Source: Gonocerus acuteangulatus
Taxonomy: Eukaryota; Arthropoda; Insecta; Hemiptera; Coreidae
Direction: 5' to 3'
DNA: 64,000 nucleotides
Assembly: GCA_946811695.1 (NCBI GenBank)
Contig: OX328132.1
Coordinates: 53,387,359 to 53,451,358, forward strand
Shown here: positions 10,808-22,800 of the stretch, one piece after another
How the letters are laid out: each line of letters begins with the position of its first letter
How positions within the stretch are numbered: position 1 is the stretch's first letter
Notes under the pieces: generated by a model
What the model was told of the DNA's origin: nothing
Seen by the model: only the letters and a program-made list of their open reading frames with translations
The model's database searches: none
Program-made: the position numbers and the translations under genes

Positions 10808-11769
10808 TTTTTTGATATTTAATAACTATCAGAATCACCTTCTACAGCAGTATTAAGCCAAGTGTCGTAATTTTTAAGAAAATTCTCTCCTTCTTGTTGA
10901 TTTTCCCATCGCTCTGACATTTTGTATTCATATGTCTCTGATAAGAGTTTTTAAATTATTGCTACTGTCCTCAGTGATATCAAGTTTTTTAATCACAAAC
11001 TAAACACTAGGTGGGCACGACTTCGTTTGCTACAAACGTGCTAGTCCGTCGGCCCGTGTACATTTCATGCAACGATTTTTAAGATTCTTCATTTTTTTAC
11101 TATTGATTGTACACGTCTTAACTAGTTCAATGCCACTTGTCGGCTGGCGAGATAGCGGTGGGTGTGGCTGCAGGGGCGTTGCAAAGATAGGAAAAATGTG
11201 ATGACGTGAAACTATTTTAAGATTCGTGAAATTCTTTGGAGAAACACCTTTCATTATACAATAATCATTGGCACTTGTCAGCTGGCCGGCCAGCGGTGGA
11301 CTGATTGTCAGCTGGGGGTCTAAACTTGGCAAAAATACGAAATTCTGAAACCATTTTAAGATTGCTGAAATTTTGGTGGTTGCTAGTATTAGTAGTGAGA
11401 TGAACGAAAAAACATTGTCAGCTGCTCATATCTTGGTGGAAAAGTTGTCAGCTGAGGGTGTATAAGCGCTGAGCGCTCCGCTTTATACCGCCAGCTGACA
11501 ACTTTTCCATCCACATATAAGTAGCTGACAATTTGATTCATCAATCTTATTACGAATACTACCTACTAAAAAAAATTCAGGAATTTTAATATAGTTTTTG
11601 AATATTTAATAGCGAAAGCATGCTTATAGCGATTACAACTTCTGAATATATTGATTGTAAATGAATATTTTTATTATCAACGTTAAAATATATTATGTAT
11701 TTGCATTAAGTCATGATGAAAAACTATATCATTTATTTGTATAAAATACTGTATTGGTAATAATACAAT

Positions 11770-11772
<3 letters not shown>

Positions 11773-11808
<36 letters not shown>
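11773..11808. repeat. (TAA)n microsatellite
   Basis: About twelve tandem TAA units next to the minus-strand acidic tail coding stretch. Confidence 0.9.
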
Positions 11809-11939
11809 GTATACTTATAACACTTTGTAATAAAAAGAAAGTCAATCGTTTTCTGATTCTGACTCTTCACCTTCAGAATCATCAATGCCCGCATCCGCAG
11901 TAATTGTGCGGTCATCCTCTTCTTGGTGTCTTTCATCTG
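11809..11939 (-). pseudogene. Acidic C-terminal tail of a transposon protein, copy 1
   Basis: Minus strand encodes an acidic stretch including DDSEGEESESEND followed by a stop and a TTTTATTACAAAG-type trailer. An almost identical tail and trailer occur on the plus strand at 12725-12800, so this is a duplicated 3' coding end inside the long-TIR element, now in inverted orientation. Function unknown. Confidence 0.4.
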
Positions 11940-12087
11940 AAAATACTAATTATTGTTATTGATAATAAGATTATACATTAATAAAGCATAGAAAATAAAT
12001 AATTTTAATATCTTCAATGAATTGCTGATCCCGAACAATCATATCAACAACTGGACGGAATTGTTCGCCATCAAACCATTTACAGGT

Positions 12088-12516
12088 TTATATATGGTCT
12101 TCAATATCCCAACCGTAATCCAGAGGAGTTAAACTTGAAGGTACTTGTTTGTAGGCGTTGCTCCAAATTGTACTTATATATATTGTCTTTAAAATGTTTT
12201 GTAGTAACGAAGATTTTGACGGTTGGAAAAGAGAAGCATCGAAATTTTTGTCGGGCAGTTTAAATTCTGTGGCGTCTTCTGTTAACTTATAGATTTTCAT
12301 AAAATTGGCGACGCGGGCATCATTAACAGTGGCTTTAAAATCATACATAGCACATAAAAAAATTTCGCCTGTGAATGCGTGAAAATCAGGCAACGCTTGG
12401 CACAGTGTTTCGCCTAGTGTTAAAAATAACTTATTAATATCTAAATGGTTTGGTTTGTTCACGTTCCCATCACAATTTTCATTTTTTATCCAAATTTTAA
12501 CATCTAATAATAACAT
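12088..12516 (-). pseudogene. Unrecognised transposon protein fragment with LPDFHAFTG motif
   Basis: 142 codons between 12516 and 12088. The notable segment is LGETLCQALPDFHAFTG, a motif I associate with uncharacterised transposon-encoded proteins common in animals ('ALP.xHAFTGCD'). After FTG the usual CD is replaced and the likeness fades, so a frameshift is possible. The remainder has a WDIEDHI C-terminus. It sits between the two long inverted arms and is probably the decayed main gene of this element. No catalytic motif can be named. Confidence 0.45.
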
Positions 12517-12724
12517 GAATAAAATGTAAATGGTTTGATGGCGAGCAATTACCTTCAGTAGTTAAATGATTGTTCGAGATCAGTAATTCACTGAAGATTA
12601 TTATTTTTTAAATTTAAATTATTCATTTTCTTTGCTTTATTAATGTTTCATAATTTTTTCAATACCAATAATTAGTATTTTCACGCGAGAGACAGCAGGA
12701 TGACCTCACAAGCACTATAAATAT

Positions 12725-12800
12725 CGAAAGTGATGATTCTGAAGGTGAAGAGTCAGAATCAGAAGACGATTAACTTTCTTTTTATTACAAAGTTTTATTA
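12725..12800 (+). pseudogene. Acidic C-terminal tail of a transposon protein, copy 2
   Basis: Plus strand reads DDSEGEESESEDD then a stop, with the same trailing sequence as copy 1 at 11809-11939 in the opposite orientation. Shows that an internal inverted duplication occurred inside the long-TIR element. Confidence 0.4.
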
Positions 12801-14802
12801 GTAAACTATTATTATTATAAAAAAATTATATAATAATTTTTACAGTATTTTATACAAAGAAATAATATATTTTTTCATCATACCTTAATACAAATCTATA
12901 CACAAAATACCATTCTAACGGATCGCTGTCTGTACCTGGAAGATATATGGGGAACTAATAATATTGGGGGCCTTTATCAATGCAATTGTACCCAAAACAA
13001 TGATTTTTAGAATTTTCGCCTGCTTGTCTGTTCAACTGTTTGTCCTTGCGCTCTAATCTCAGAAACGGCTTATCCGATTTAGTTGCAGTACTCACTAATA
13101 TATTTTGGTACGCTTCACTTAATATTTAGTGTTTGTTTCATGCGAATCGGCACATAAATAAAAACGTTATGCCAATGTAAAGAATCACGTCGAAAATTTC
13201 ATGAACTATCGTTAATACGATACACACCAGAGGTTTTTTTCGTCACGAAACTTCGTATATAGTATTCCCTTAGCAAATGATTTAACGAGTTCTTTAACCA
13301 GCAAAATTGGTTTATCTGGAGGAGGGGTTTAACTCGGTATTATTTGTTTGTGGAAATATTAATAGAAAAATATGTTGTACAAATAAACTAAGTCGCTTTA
13401 TTAGGAGGGGGGTTTATTCTGGACCCTAATTACCAACTTACCACTACTAGCCGTAATCTATCTTTACATATAATAAAATTCTAACGGATCGCTGTTTGTA
13501 CGTGCAAGATATAGGGGTAAAAATACTATTGTGGGCCTTTATCAATGCAATAGTACCTAAAACAATGATTTATAGAATTGTTGTCTGTATGTCTGCTGTG
13601 TCAGACACTCTATACACACTAGAGTTAAACAATCCTTAAGGGGTCTTGAGCTTCGTCACGTTTTAGCAATCCTAGCAGCCTGTATGCTTGATCCCCGATG
13701 GCTATGCGCCTAATATCGAGTATAAATCTACTGTAATGTAGATTTTTAAAAAATATACCCATACTACGGTGTTTATAATCTAAAATATATCCAAAAATGC
13801 TGCCCTAAGTTGACGTTGATAATAAAAATATTCATTTATAATCAATATAATTCAGAAGTTGTAATCGCTAGAAGCATACTTTCGCTATTTAATAGTCAAA
13901 AACTACATTAAAATTCCTGAAATTTTGTTAGTAGGTAGTATTCGTAATAAGATTGACGAAACAAATTGTCAGCTGCTTATATGTGGGTGGAAAAGTTGTC
14001 AGCTGGCGGTATAAAGCAGAGCGCGCGCTATGCGCTCGGCGCTTATACCCTCCAACTGACAAGTTTTCCACCCAGATATGAACAGCTGACAATGTTTTTC
14101 GTTAATCTCACTACAAATACTAGTAACCACCAAAATTTCAGCAATCTTAAAATCGTTTCACATTTTCATATTTTTCCGAAGTTTGCAACGCCCCCGCAGC
14201 CAAACCCACCGCTACCTAGCCAGCTGACAAGTGGCACTTTTCTAGTTAAGACTTGTACAATCACTAGTGAAAAAATGAAGAATCTTAAAAATCGTTGCAT
14301 AAAATGTCACGGGCCGACGGACTATAAAAATCGTTGCATGAAATGTACACGGGCCGACGGACTATAACTAATTTAAACAAAACATGTTAAACTGACTTTC
14401 CATTTCAGTAGCTAATTCCTGAATGTTTATACGAGAAAAAGGGGAACTCCTTTGCAATACAAAATCTATAATAGCTTACTAAAACAAAATCTTGTTGAAG
14501 AATGTTGAGAAGACTACAACAGGCTGAATAATGATGCTACTTTTCGATGTGGAATCTGAAAAAGGCTAGAAGTAAGGTATTATTTACAATTAATTCAACA
14601 TAATACTAATTTAGCAAGAACATAAGCATTTTAAACTAAAGTTGGTCTTCAGTGAATTTTTACAGTTCATTTAACTACTAAGAAAAGGCTTTAAGAATAT
14701 CAACAAATGAATGTTATTATTATTAAAAATATTAACAATACTATAAAACGATCAAAGAACCATAATTTTTAACACGATAACTAATTAATTTATGTAGGTA
14801 TA

Positions 14803-15368
14803 CAGTGGAACATGAATAATTCGAAATCACCTTTAATTCGAATATTTCATATGTACTCATCGATGTACTCAGAAAATCGCAGCATCTCAGAAGCATGGTG
14901 ATGAAGACGATGAATCAGGTGATGAAGATGAGTCAACAATAACCCAGGAAACAACCATTCTGAGTGCAGTCCAATCACTGTTGTATATAAAGGAATTAAG
15001 ACGATTTATAGAAATTAAAAATGGTGCCAGTGAGAATGTTTTTAAATCATTAAATGGTTTAGAACTTATGTGATCTCCAACAGGCTTCATTCAAAGAAGC
15101 AAACTAACATTTCAGACTTTTTTTAAAAAACAATAGGCTTTTATTTTTACTTTGTTGAAAGTTATTTATTACTTATGTATTTAATCATCAATTTTTGTTT
15201 TTCTTTAACTAAAATTTATGTATTGTTTTTTTGTTTTAAATAAAGTCTGTGAAAATATGAGGTTCGATTTTATAGCTCTTTATTTTCAAAAACGAAAGTA
15301 ATTAGAATTTTGAATAATTCGAACTTTTTTATCAGTCCCTTGGGGTTCGAATTATCCAAGTTCTACTG
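14803..15368 (+). mobile_element. Tigger/pogo-like element, internally deleted
   Basis: Left end CAGTGGAACATGAATAATTC, preceded by TA. Right end is the inverse of CAGTAGAACTTGGATAATTC. The TTCGAATTATCC-type ends are characteristic of pogo/Tigger elements. Only the 3' part of the transposase gene is left. The right flank is CC rather than TA, so one copy of the duplication is lost. The 14365-14800 stretch before it shows nothing. Confidence 0.75.
14874..15136 (+). pseudogene. Tigger/pogo transposase C-terminal remnant
   Basis: Reads an acidic DEDDESGDEDESTITQ run, then LLYIKELRRFIEIKNGASEN and KSLNGLELM, a premature stop at 15071, and SKLTFQTFFKK before the final stop. In Tigger transposases the C-terminus is an acidic tract, then 'LRRFIEQ...' and a final 'Q.TITDFFKK'. 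The DDE catalytic domain and CENP-B-like DNA-binding domain are missing. Confidence 0.65.
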
Positions 15369-15860
15369 CCCCTTAAGTTTTAAGAACTCGGCTATAAAAA
15401 AAAAGTACTATCAATGTTATCTATATGTCATGTTTGGAACATGTTGCAACAACCTTCCTCTCACCTAAACAAATTTTAAATTCCCTTGAATCAAGTAAAG
15501 CTGTTCAATAGTAGGTTTCTAGCTAGTACCAACGTGGTCGCGAAGATAATTCCGGCAAAGAAGGCTTAGAAAGCATATATGGTATAACCTTTTTATTGGA
15601 AGTGAAAGAAGATGAAGATTAATGAAAACTTCACTAAAGTCACAGTTGTGTTAAAGTCCCCAACAGCTCGAACTGTAGGTTAATTGAACAACTAACCGGA
15701 CTCCAAAAACCATCATAAAGGCATCAGGGTTTGATGGTGAATGAAAGAATTTTTACAACGCTCGGCTTGAGATGCTGCAAAGGAAAACATGATCTGCTCA
15801 CTATGGATTCTCTGAAATAATCTGCCGATCTGAAAAGAGGCAAAGCGTAAAGAAGTTGCT
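15369..15860. other. No gene recognised
   Basis: AT-rich unique-looking sequence between the pogo relic and a LINE relic. Only short reading frames on both strands with no motif I recognise. The 5' part of the LINE relic may begin somewhere after 15560. Confidence 0.4.
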
Positions 15861-16395
15861 GTGAAATAAGGAAAGAGAATTTGAGTCGCAGAAACTCGAG
15901 ATTATTCGGGAGTATTTTCAAGCTAGAGAGAGTTTTAAGTTTTTATATTGATCTTAAGAGTATCAGACAGGGTTTCAGCCAATAGACTGAACTCTGTCTC
16001 GATCAAAATGGAAATCTCACTGAGAGTAGCCAAATAAGTGAAAGGTGGGCCCACAACTTCTCAGCGATGTTAGGGTTAAAATGATGGAAAGGCTTCATTC
16101 TCTTGGTATACCCAGCAAGCCTGGCAGATTTCCGGCTATGACACTGGAAAAAACTTTCAGTGAAGTAAGAACCAGAAGTGGCGTCACTGTTAGATTAAAG
16201 GCCACAAGAGGATTGAGGCAGGGGGCCCACAATCACCGATACTCTTCAACCTAGTCTTAGAGGCTGCGATCCGCAGGATAAGAAAGACCCCTACTGGAAA
16301 AGTCCATAATAGGCTCATCAGAGAACAGAGTGACACCGAACTTAAGGAATTGTTCATTGAACCCAATATCCTCTCAACTATTAAACTGATCGATG
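15860..16395 (+). pseudogene. LINE reverse transcriptase relic
   Basis: Pieces in different frames: IREYFQARESFKF, a TELCLDQNGNLTESSQ segment typical of the linker before the RT palm, then LHSLGIPSKP...GVTVRLKATRGLRQG, and after a frame change LFNLVLEAAIRRI. 'GLRQG...LFNLVLE' is the RT stretch just before the catalytic YxDD. The catalytic part is deleted. Several stops and frameshifts make it non-functional. RTE/CR1-like; exact clade unclear. Confidence 0.6.
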
Positions 16396-16419
16396 CGATG
16401 TAGGCTAGGGAGTGTAATG

Positions 16420-16610
16420 CATGGGCGAATATATAGAAAATCATTTCAGAGGGGGGGGGGCTGAGACCAACGTTATTAAACCCAAAATAAAATACTTTTT
16501 ATGGACTTAGTGATCTTGTTTAATTTATTTTGAAGGGTTCATGACGCATTTTTATCGATCAAATCAAAATTTTGAGGGGACTGCTGCCCCCCCCCTTATA
16601 TACGCCCATG
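16420..16610. mobile_element. hAT-like MITE, second copy
   Basis: 191 bp, starting CATGGGCGAATATA and ending TATACGCCCATG, sharing interior sequence with the copy at 8473 (G run, CTGAGACCA, and a TTTTATCGATC-type stretch). Flanks GTGTAATG and GAGTGATG are a degraded 8-bp duplication. It disrupts the LINE relic's surroundings. Confidence 0.75.
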
Positions 16611-17800
<1,190 letters not shown>

Positions 17801-18363
17801 AATCAGTGCAGAGGTTTCTCTGCCTGCCGTAGGGGATAAAAGCTGAAAATTGAAACATTCTCTGTGTCGGGTCAGACATCTGCCCGGGTCGAGGTACTAG
17901 GCAGGCTTCAGGTAGGCTTTTATTGCACTTCATAAATCAAGATGCATCCTAGGGAAGCTGACAGATATTTTACCTGTAGGAAGTCACACAGCCAAATGCT
18001 ATAGTAGAAATATAATTATATTTTATGGTTGTATCTGGCGTATTTCATTAAAAAATAACACTACTTTCTCATTTTCTTGTACAATTTTATTTTGTTTAAT
18101 TGAATTTAACAGTAAAATGAGTAGTTTTGTATTTTTAATTGTATTTAACACTAAAATGGATATTTTAGTAAAGCAAGTTAAGTAAATTAGAAACATATTC
18201 GTAGTAGAGTCTTCGTAGAGCGAAACTTGGGACGGCGGAAAATGTAATTTATTTTACGAATTTTTGTTTGCTTTTTGGCATGATTTTTAGATGTAGCAAT
18301 GAAAATTGTTTTTAATTATTATACTAAGCTATTCCCCAAGAACATATTTAATGAGGAAACGTC

Positions 18364-18960
18364 TCACAGACGCATGTTACTCATAACGTTCAAAATTTTT
18401 GATATCTTCCATTCTTCTGGGATTTCCTCTGTTTCAAGAATGTTATTAAGTAATAATCCTAGAATTCTCACAAGGTCATCCCCACCTATCTTTAATATTT
18501 CGTTTGTTATCCCATCTTCACCAGGGCTTTTGTTCTTCTTCAGGTGCTTTATAGAGTTTTCTATTTCACTATTCAAAATAAAGGGCACAGGTTCTAATGT
18601 TTCTTTTAGATTACTACTTCTTTTTATTGTTTTGGAGTCTTCAGAATCGTATAGTTCTTTATAGAAATTTGTAGCAATTTGGGTCATGTCTTTTCTGCTG
18701 CTTATTATATTTCCTTCCTTATCTTCATAACTTGCAGGCCATACACGCCCTTCACTCATTTCTTGTTTTATTTTTTTAGTTGATCTGCTCGATTCTAGTA
18801 TTTCTATTATTTTCTGTTCATTGTATACCCGTAAGTCCTCTTTTATGTTTTGCCTTATTTCTCTGTTTAGAATTGTCAATTGTAGTCGTGAAATCTCCTG
18901 ATTTATTTGCTTCCTTCTCTCTTCTAACTTTTGCAGAGTATTACTAGAGAGTAAAGGAAT
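18364..18960 (-). pseudogene. RTE-like LINE reverse transcriptase N-terminal fragment
   Basis: Minus strand reads a charged linker (ERRKQINQEISRLQLTILNR), then RVWPASYEDKEGN, then HLKKNKSPGEDGITNEILKI and LLNNILETEEIPEEWKISKI. 'KSPG.DGI..E.LK' is RT motif 1, and 'IP..WK.S.I' follows it in RTE/CR1-type RTs. The frame loses similarity after KISKI (about 18395). Upstream endonuclease and downstream palm are absent. Confidence 0.7.
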
Positions 18961-19010
18961 AGATAGTGGGGAAATACTTCAGAGAAGCGGAAATTCCTTT
19001 CAAAACTATA

Positions 19011-19424
19011 ATTTACACTCAGGTTACAAAAACATACATAATTGTCATAAAACATCGCTAAGATGAGAGAAAAGGTTGAGTGAGAGAGGGACAGCTAGAT
19101 AGAGTTATCAAATATTATCATTTGGGGAGATTAGAGCATGATTTGGAGCAGATCTACCTCTCATCGCCATCTCGGCCAAGACCTCAGGAACGGGCGTGGA
19201 CTCTGAAGCCCCAGCTCTTTCTATACCCTTTTTACCCCACTCCTGCTTTAGCAGGTGGCTGGACGAGAAACTCTTGTCAGGTCTTAAATCTTCCAGGAAT
19301 CTTACCAGCAGCAACGTGCGGTTCCAACAACGCAGACGCAACGTTTGCGGATTTGTGGTTCCCACATCTCTAGAGATGGACAGCCAACCTTTTCTCTTAT
19401 CCTTATTCACTTAACCAAAGACAA
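19011..19424 (-). repeat. 3' LTR of gypsy 1, main part
   Basis: Matches 33680-34112 nearly base for base (shared CATCGCTAAGATGAGAGAAA, TAGCAGGTGGCTGGACGAGA, GAGATGGACAGCCAACCTTT). Interrupted at 19425 by LOA LINE 1. The remaining ~20-30 bp of the LTR resume at 23594. Confidence 0.85.
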
Positions 19425-19426
19425 CA

Positions 19427-19882
19427 GAGAGGAGGATTGGCTGCCAGAACAAGTGCAATACCAAGAGCTGGATTGTTCTGGATCAGCAGAAGAGGGAAAC
19501 GGGACACTTCGTCACGGTGAAGCTGCCAGAGTACGACTTGGGCGCAATTCAGGAGAGGAGGAACGGACGTCTTGGATACGGTGTATTCAAGATCGTGCTG
19601 CAGCCCCTGCTGAAGAAAAAGAAGGAGATGGACACGGCCATGGAGGAAGACACCCCAGCCGCTCAGGAAGGGGAGAAGGAAGTAGAGGAGACTAAGCCGC
19701 CAGTGGTGGAGCCGAAGTCTTCAGTGGAAGTGTGTCCGGACGGTAGGGCGGAAAGCTGTGGGCAACGGGAGGTTTCTAGGCTGGAGGTTGTGGGTCCTTG
19801 TGGCCCCTCCCCCGCAGAGCCTGGAAGCGAGCCTCTCCGAACCTCCAGTGGGAAGCCCACTGTGTCGGAGACCTTACGCTGA
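19427..19882 (+). CDS. LOA LINE 1 ORF1, C-terminal part
   Basis: About 151 codons, open from the truncated 5' border to a TGA at 19880-19882. Reads KCNTKSWIVLDQQKRETGHF, then LPEYDLGAIQERRNGRLGYG, a short basic run, and a low-complexity acidic/proline tail. Insect LINE ORF1 proteins often carry a domain of this pattern (a W.V....G..V..L core ending in a GRLGYG-type segment). No zinc knuckle is left. The RNA-binding function is inferred from position only. Its stop overlaps the ORF2 start (TGATG). Confidence 0.6.
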   Translation, partial: ERRIGCQNKCNTKSWIVLDQQKRETGHFVTVKLPEYDLGAIQERRNGRLGYGVFKIVLQPLLKKKKEMDTAMEEDTPAAQEGEKEVEETKPPVVEPKSSVEVCPDGRAESCGQREVSRLEVVGPCGPSPAEPGSEPLRTSSGKPTVSETLR

Positions 19883-22800
19883 TGACGATAAGGCTACTGC
19901 AGGTCAATCTGCACCACTGCAAAGCGGCTACTGGTTTGCTTGAGCAGTATGCACGAGGTAAGGGTTTAGATCTTATCCTTATACAAGAACCATACGTTTT
20001 TAAAGGACAGGTACGGGGTTTGGGATGGAAAGGCTACAGTAATATTTCAGGGCACGAGCCGAATCGCAGGGCCTGTATTGTGTTCAAAAATGGGCTTAAT
20101 GTTTTTCCTTTATGGCAATTCTGTTACAGAGACCTGTGTGTAGCAAGCATTACTGCTCGTCTGGGAGGTGTGCTGAGAGAAGTGGTGGTGGCCTCGGCCT
20201 ACCTCCCATACGAGCAGTGCAATCCACCTGGAGAGAGAATGCGAAGCGCCGTGGAACACTGTAGGAGGAGAGGACTGCAGTGTCTGGTAGGTTGCGACGC
20301 AAATGCACACCACACAATCTGGGGAAGTACTAATTGTAATCCTAGAGGTGAGTTACTATTAGAATATATTATGAATAATGACTTGCACGTTGTCAATAAA
20401 GGTAATGAGCCAACCTTCATAATTAAGAATAGGAGGAAAGTCATTGATATTACCCTTGCTACTAGGTGGTTAACAACAGTGATCAGGAACTGGAGGGTAG
20501 AGGAGGAAGTTTCGGGTTCAGATCACAGGTATATTACATATAGGTTAGATGGGGAAGGGCCTGTAGCTCTTATCCTAAGAAATCCAAGATACACTGACTG
20601 GGATCGGTATAGGGAAATTCTAGCCTGTAGGATGGATAGCTGTCCACAGAGGGTTAACACTTGTCTTGAACTAGAGGTTATGAACAATTTTCTCACGGAA
20701 GCTGTTATCAAGGCGTTTGAAGATAGCTGTGTTGGGAAGGTTCAGAACAATAACAGTAATTCCACATGGTGGAACAAAGACCTATCACAGCTCCGGAGGG
20801 AGACGAGAAGACTCTTTAATAAGGCTAAAAGGAAGGGGTCCTGGGAGGAGTACAGGAAGAAAATGGCACAGTACACCGCTGCCGTGAGGAAAGCGAAGCG
20901 AGAGGCCTGGAGGAAATTCTGCTCTGAGGTGGGATGTATAGCGGAATACTCAAGACTCCACAAGATACTCGCGAAAAGTCCTACGAAAAATATGGGGACT
21001 GTGAAGAAAGAAGAGGGTTTCACGGAGTCAGCCGAGGAATCCCTGGACTACATACTTGCAACACACTTTCCTGACAGCGAGCTGGTTAATCCGGATGACA
21101 ATGAGTGTCCAGTCAGAAGAGGTAAACCGGAGGTATGGAAACGTGGAAAGGAGGTAGTGAGAGCGGCTCACGTCAGATGGGCCATCAGGACCTTCAGTCC
21201 ATACAAATCACCGGGAATAGATGGGATCTATCCTGCCTTTTTGCAACAAGGGATGGAGATACTTTTATCAGCACTCATTACGCTCTTCAGAAGTAGTCTT
21301 GTACTAGGCTACATACCACGGAACTGGAGAGTAGCCAGACTGTGCTTTATCCCCAAACCAGGAAGAGCGTCACACCTGTATGCAAAGGACTACAGGCCGA
21401 TATGTCTATCATCTTTCTTACTTAAAACACTAGAGAAGATCATAGACAGACACATCAGGGATTCTGCGTTAAGACATAATCCTCTTGACAAGCAACAGTA
21501 CGCATATCAGACAGGCAAATCGTGCGAATTAGCACTACATGTTCTGGTGTGCAAGCTGGAGAGGACTGTACAGTACAAGGAGACAGCACTATGTGCATTT
21601 CTAGACGTGGAGGGAGCTTTTGATAAAACTCCCATCGCGGCGGTAAGAGACGCCATGGTCAGCAGGAGAATAGAGAAATTCATAACAGACTGGACGGTAA
21701 CCCTGTTGAGAGATCGTACCATAAGACTGTTAGAGGGAACTTACTGCAAACACATTAAACCAAGGACAGGCTGCCCACAGGGGGGAGTCTTATCACCTCT
21801 GTTGTGGTGTATGGTGGTAGATACACTGCTGACAAGACTCAAGGATCAGGGATTTAACGTACAGGCGTATGCTGATGACCTGGTGATTACAGTGGCGGGG
21901 AATGTACTACCTACTCTAGCTGAACTGCTCGATGCAGCACTACGCATTGTGGACGAATGGTGCAGGGACAAACATCTTAAGATCAACCCGCAGAAGATCA
22001 CACTGGTACCCTTCACAACAAGAAGGAAAGTGGAGGGACTAGGTACACCGAGGCTTGCAGGCAGCAATTTAAGTTATTCCAGTACAGTAAAATATTTAGT
22101 AGTCACCTTGGACTCGAAACTTAACTGGAAGGAGCACATCCACAACACAGCCAATAAGGCCACACGGACCCTGTGGGGATGCAGGAGAGTTGTTGGGAAC
22201 AACTGGGGCATAACCCCCAAGGCTATGCATTGGATCTACACTGCGATTGTGAGACCGATAATTACGTATGGAGCAATAGTGTGGTGGCATCGCTGCGACA
22301 CTACAATCAATAAGAGAATACTAGGTTCTCCGCAAAGGATGGCCTGCCTGATGATTACAGGCGCAATGGGCTCCACCCCCACGGGGGCTATGGAGATCCT
22401 GCTTAACCTAAGGCCAATAGAGATTTTTATTGAAGAAACGGCTAGACATACGGCATATAGGTTCAGTATATTGGGACAGAAACCATGTCCAACGTTTAGT
22501 GCACACTGTGATATTATCCGGAGGAATCTGCAGGAACCAATTCTCTGCATGCCTTCGGACTACCAAGACCAGATAACCTTCAGCTCAAATTTTGTTACAA
22601 TAATCAAAACAAGAGAGGAGGCGATGGGACATAAAATGATACAAAGCCGGGTAGACAGCTATGGATTTACCGACGGCTCGAAAACTGAACTAGGTACAGG
22701 AGCAGGGGTGTGGATTCAGAATACCACACACAGTCTCAACATACCACTTGGCAATTATGCTACAGTGTTTCAAGCTGAGGTATTGGCCATTAATATGTGT

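Larger units (their letters stand above)
11042..14364. mobile_element. DNA element with ~600 bp terminal inverted repeats (type TAGTCCGTC)
   Basis: The left end reads TAGTCCGTCGGCCCGTGTAC from 11042 and the right end is its inverse, ending GGACTA at 14364. The similarity runs for roughly 600 bp on each side (11042-11690 and 13796-14364), with indels. The right terminus is duplicated in tandem (about 14310-14364). TTGTCAGCTG occurs at least 11 times in both orientations in the arms, and each arm contains a ~115-130 bp palindrome (11423-11537; 13966-14095). If TA is the target duplication, the inner ends are GTCCGTC. The interior has a transposon-type reading frame, two opposed copies of an acidic protein tail, and divergent TA-HINE-like stretches (about 12910-13560). 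Confidence 0.7.

Noticed and set aside
11733..11936. Minus-strand frame with a poly-isoleucine run
   Set aside because: The run is the (TAA)n microsatellite; a different frame over the same DNA gives the acidic DDSEGEESESEND tail, which is repeated elsewhere in the element and is the better candidate.
13966..14367. 133-codon plus-strand frame as a gene
   Set aside because: It runs through the inverted arm and the duplicated terminus of the long-TIR element and translates the TTGTCAGCTG palindromes; no protein-like pattern.
18299..18664. Plus-strand 121-codon frame
   Set aside because: Lies exactly opposite the minus-strand LINE RT with a clear KSPGEDGITNEILK motif; composition is that of an antisense frame.
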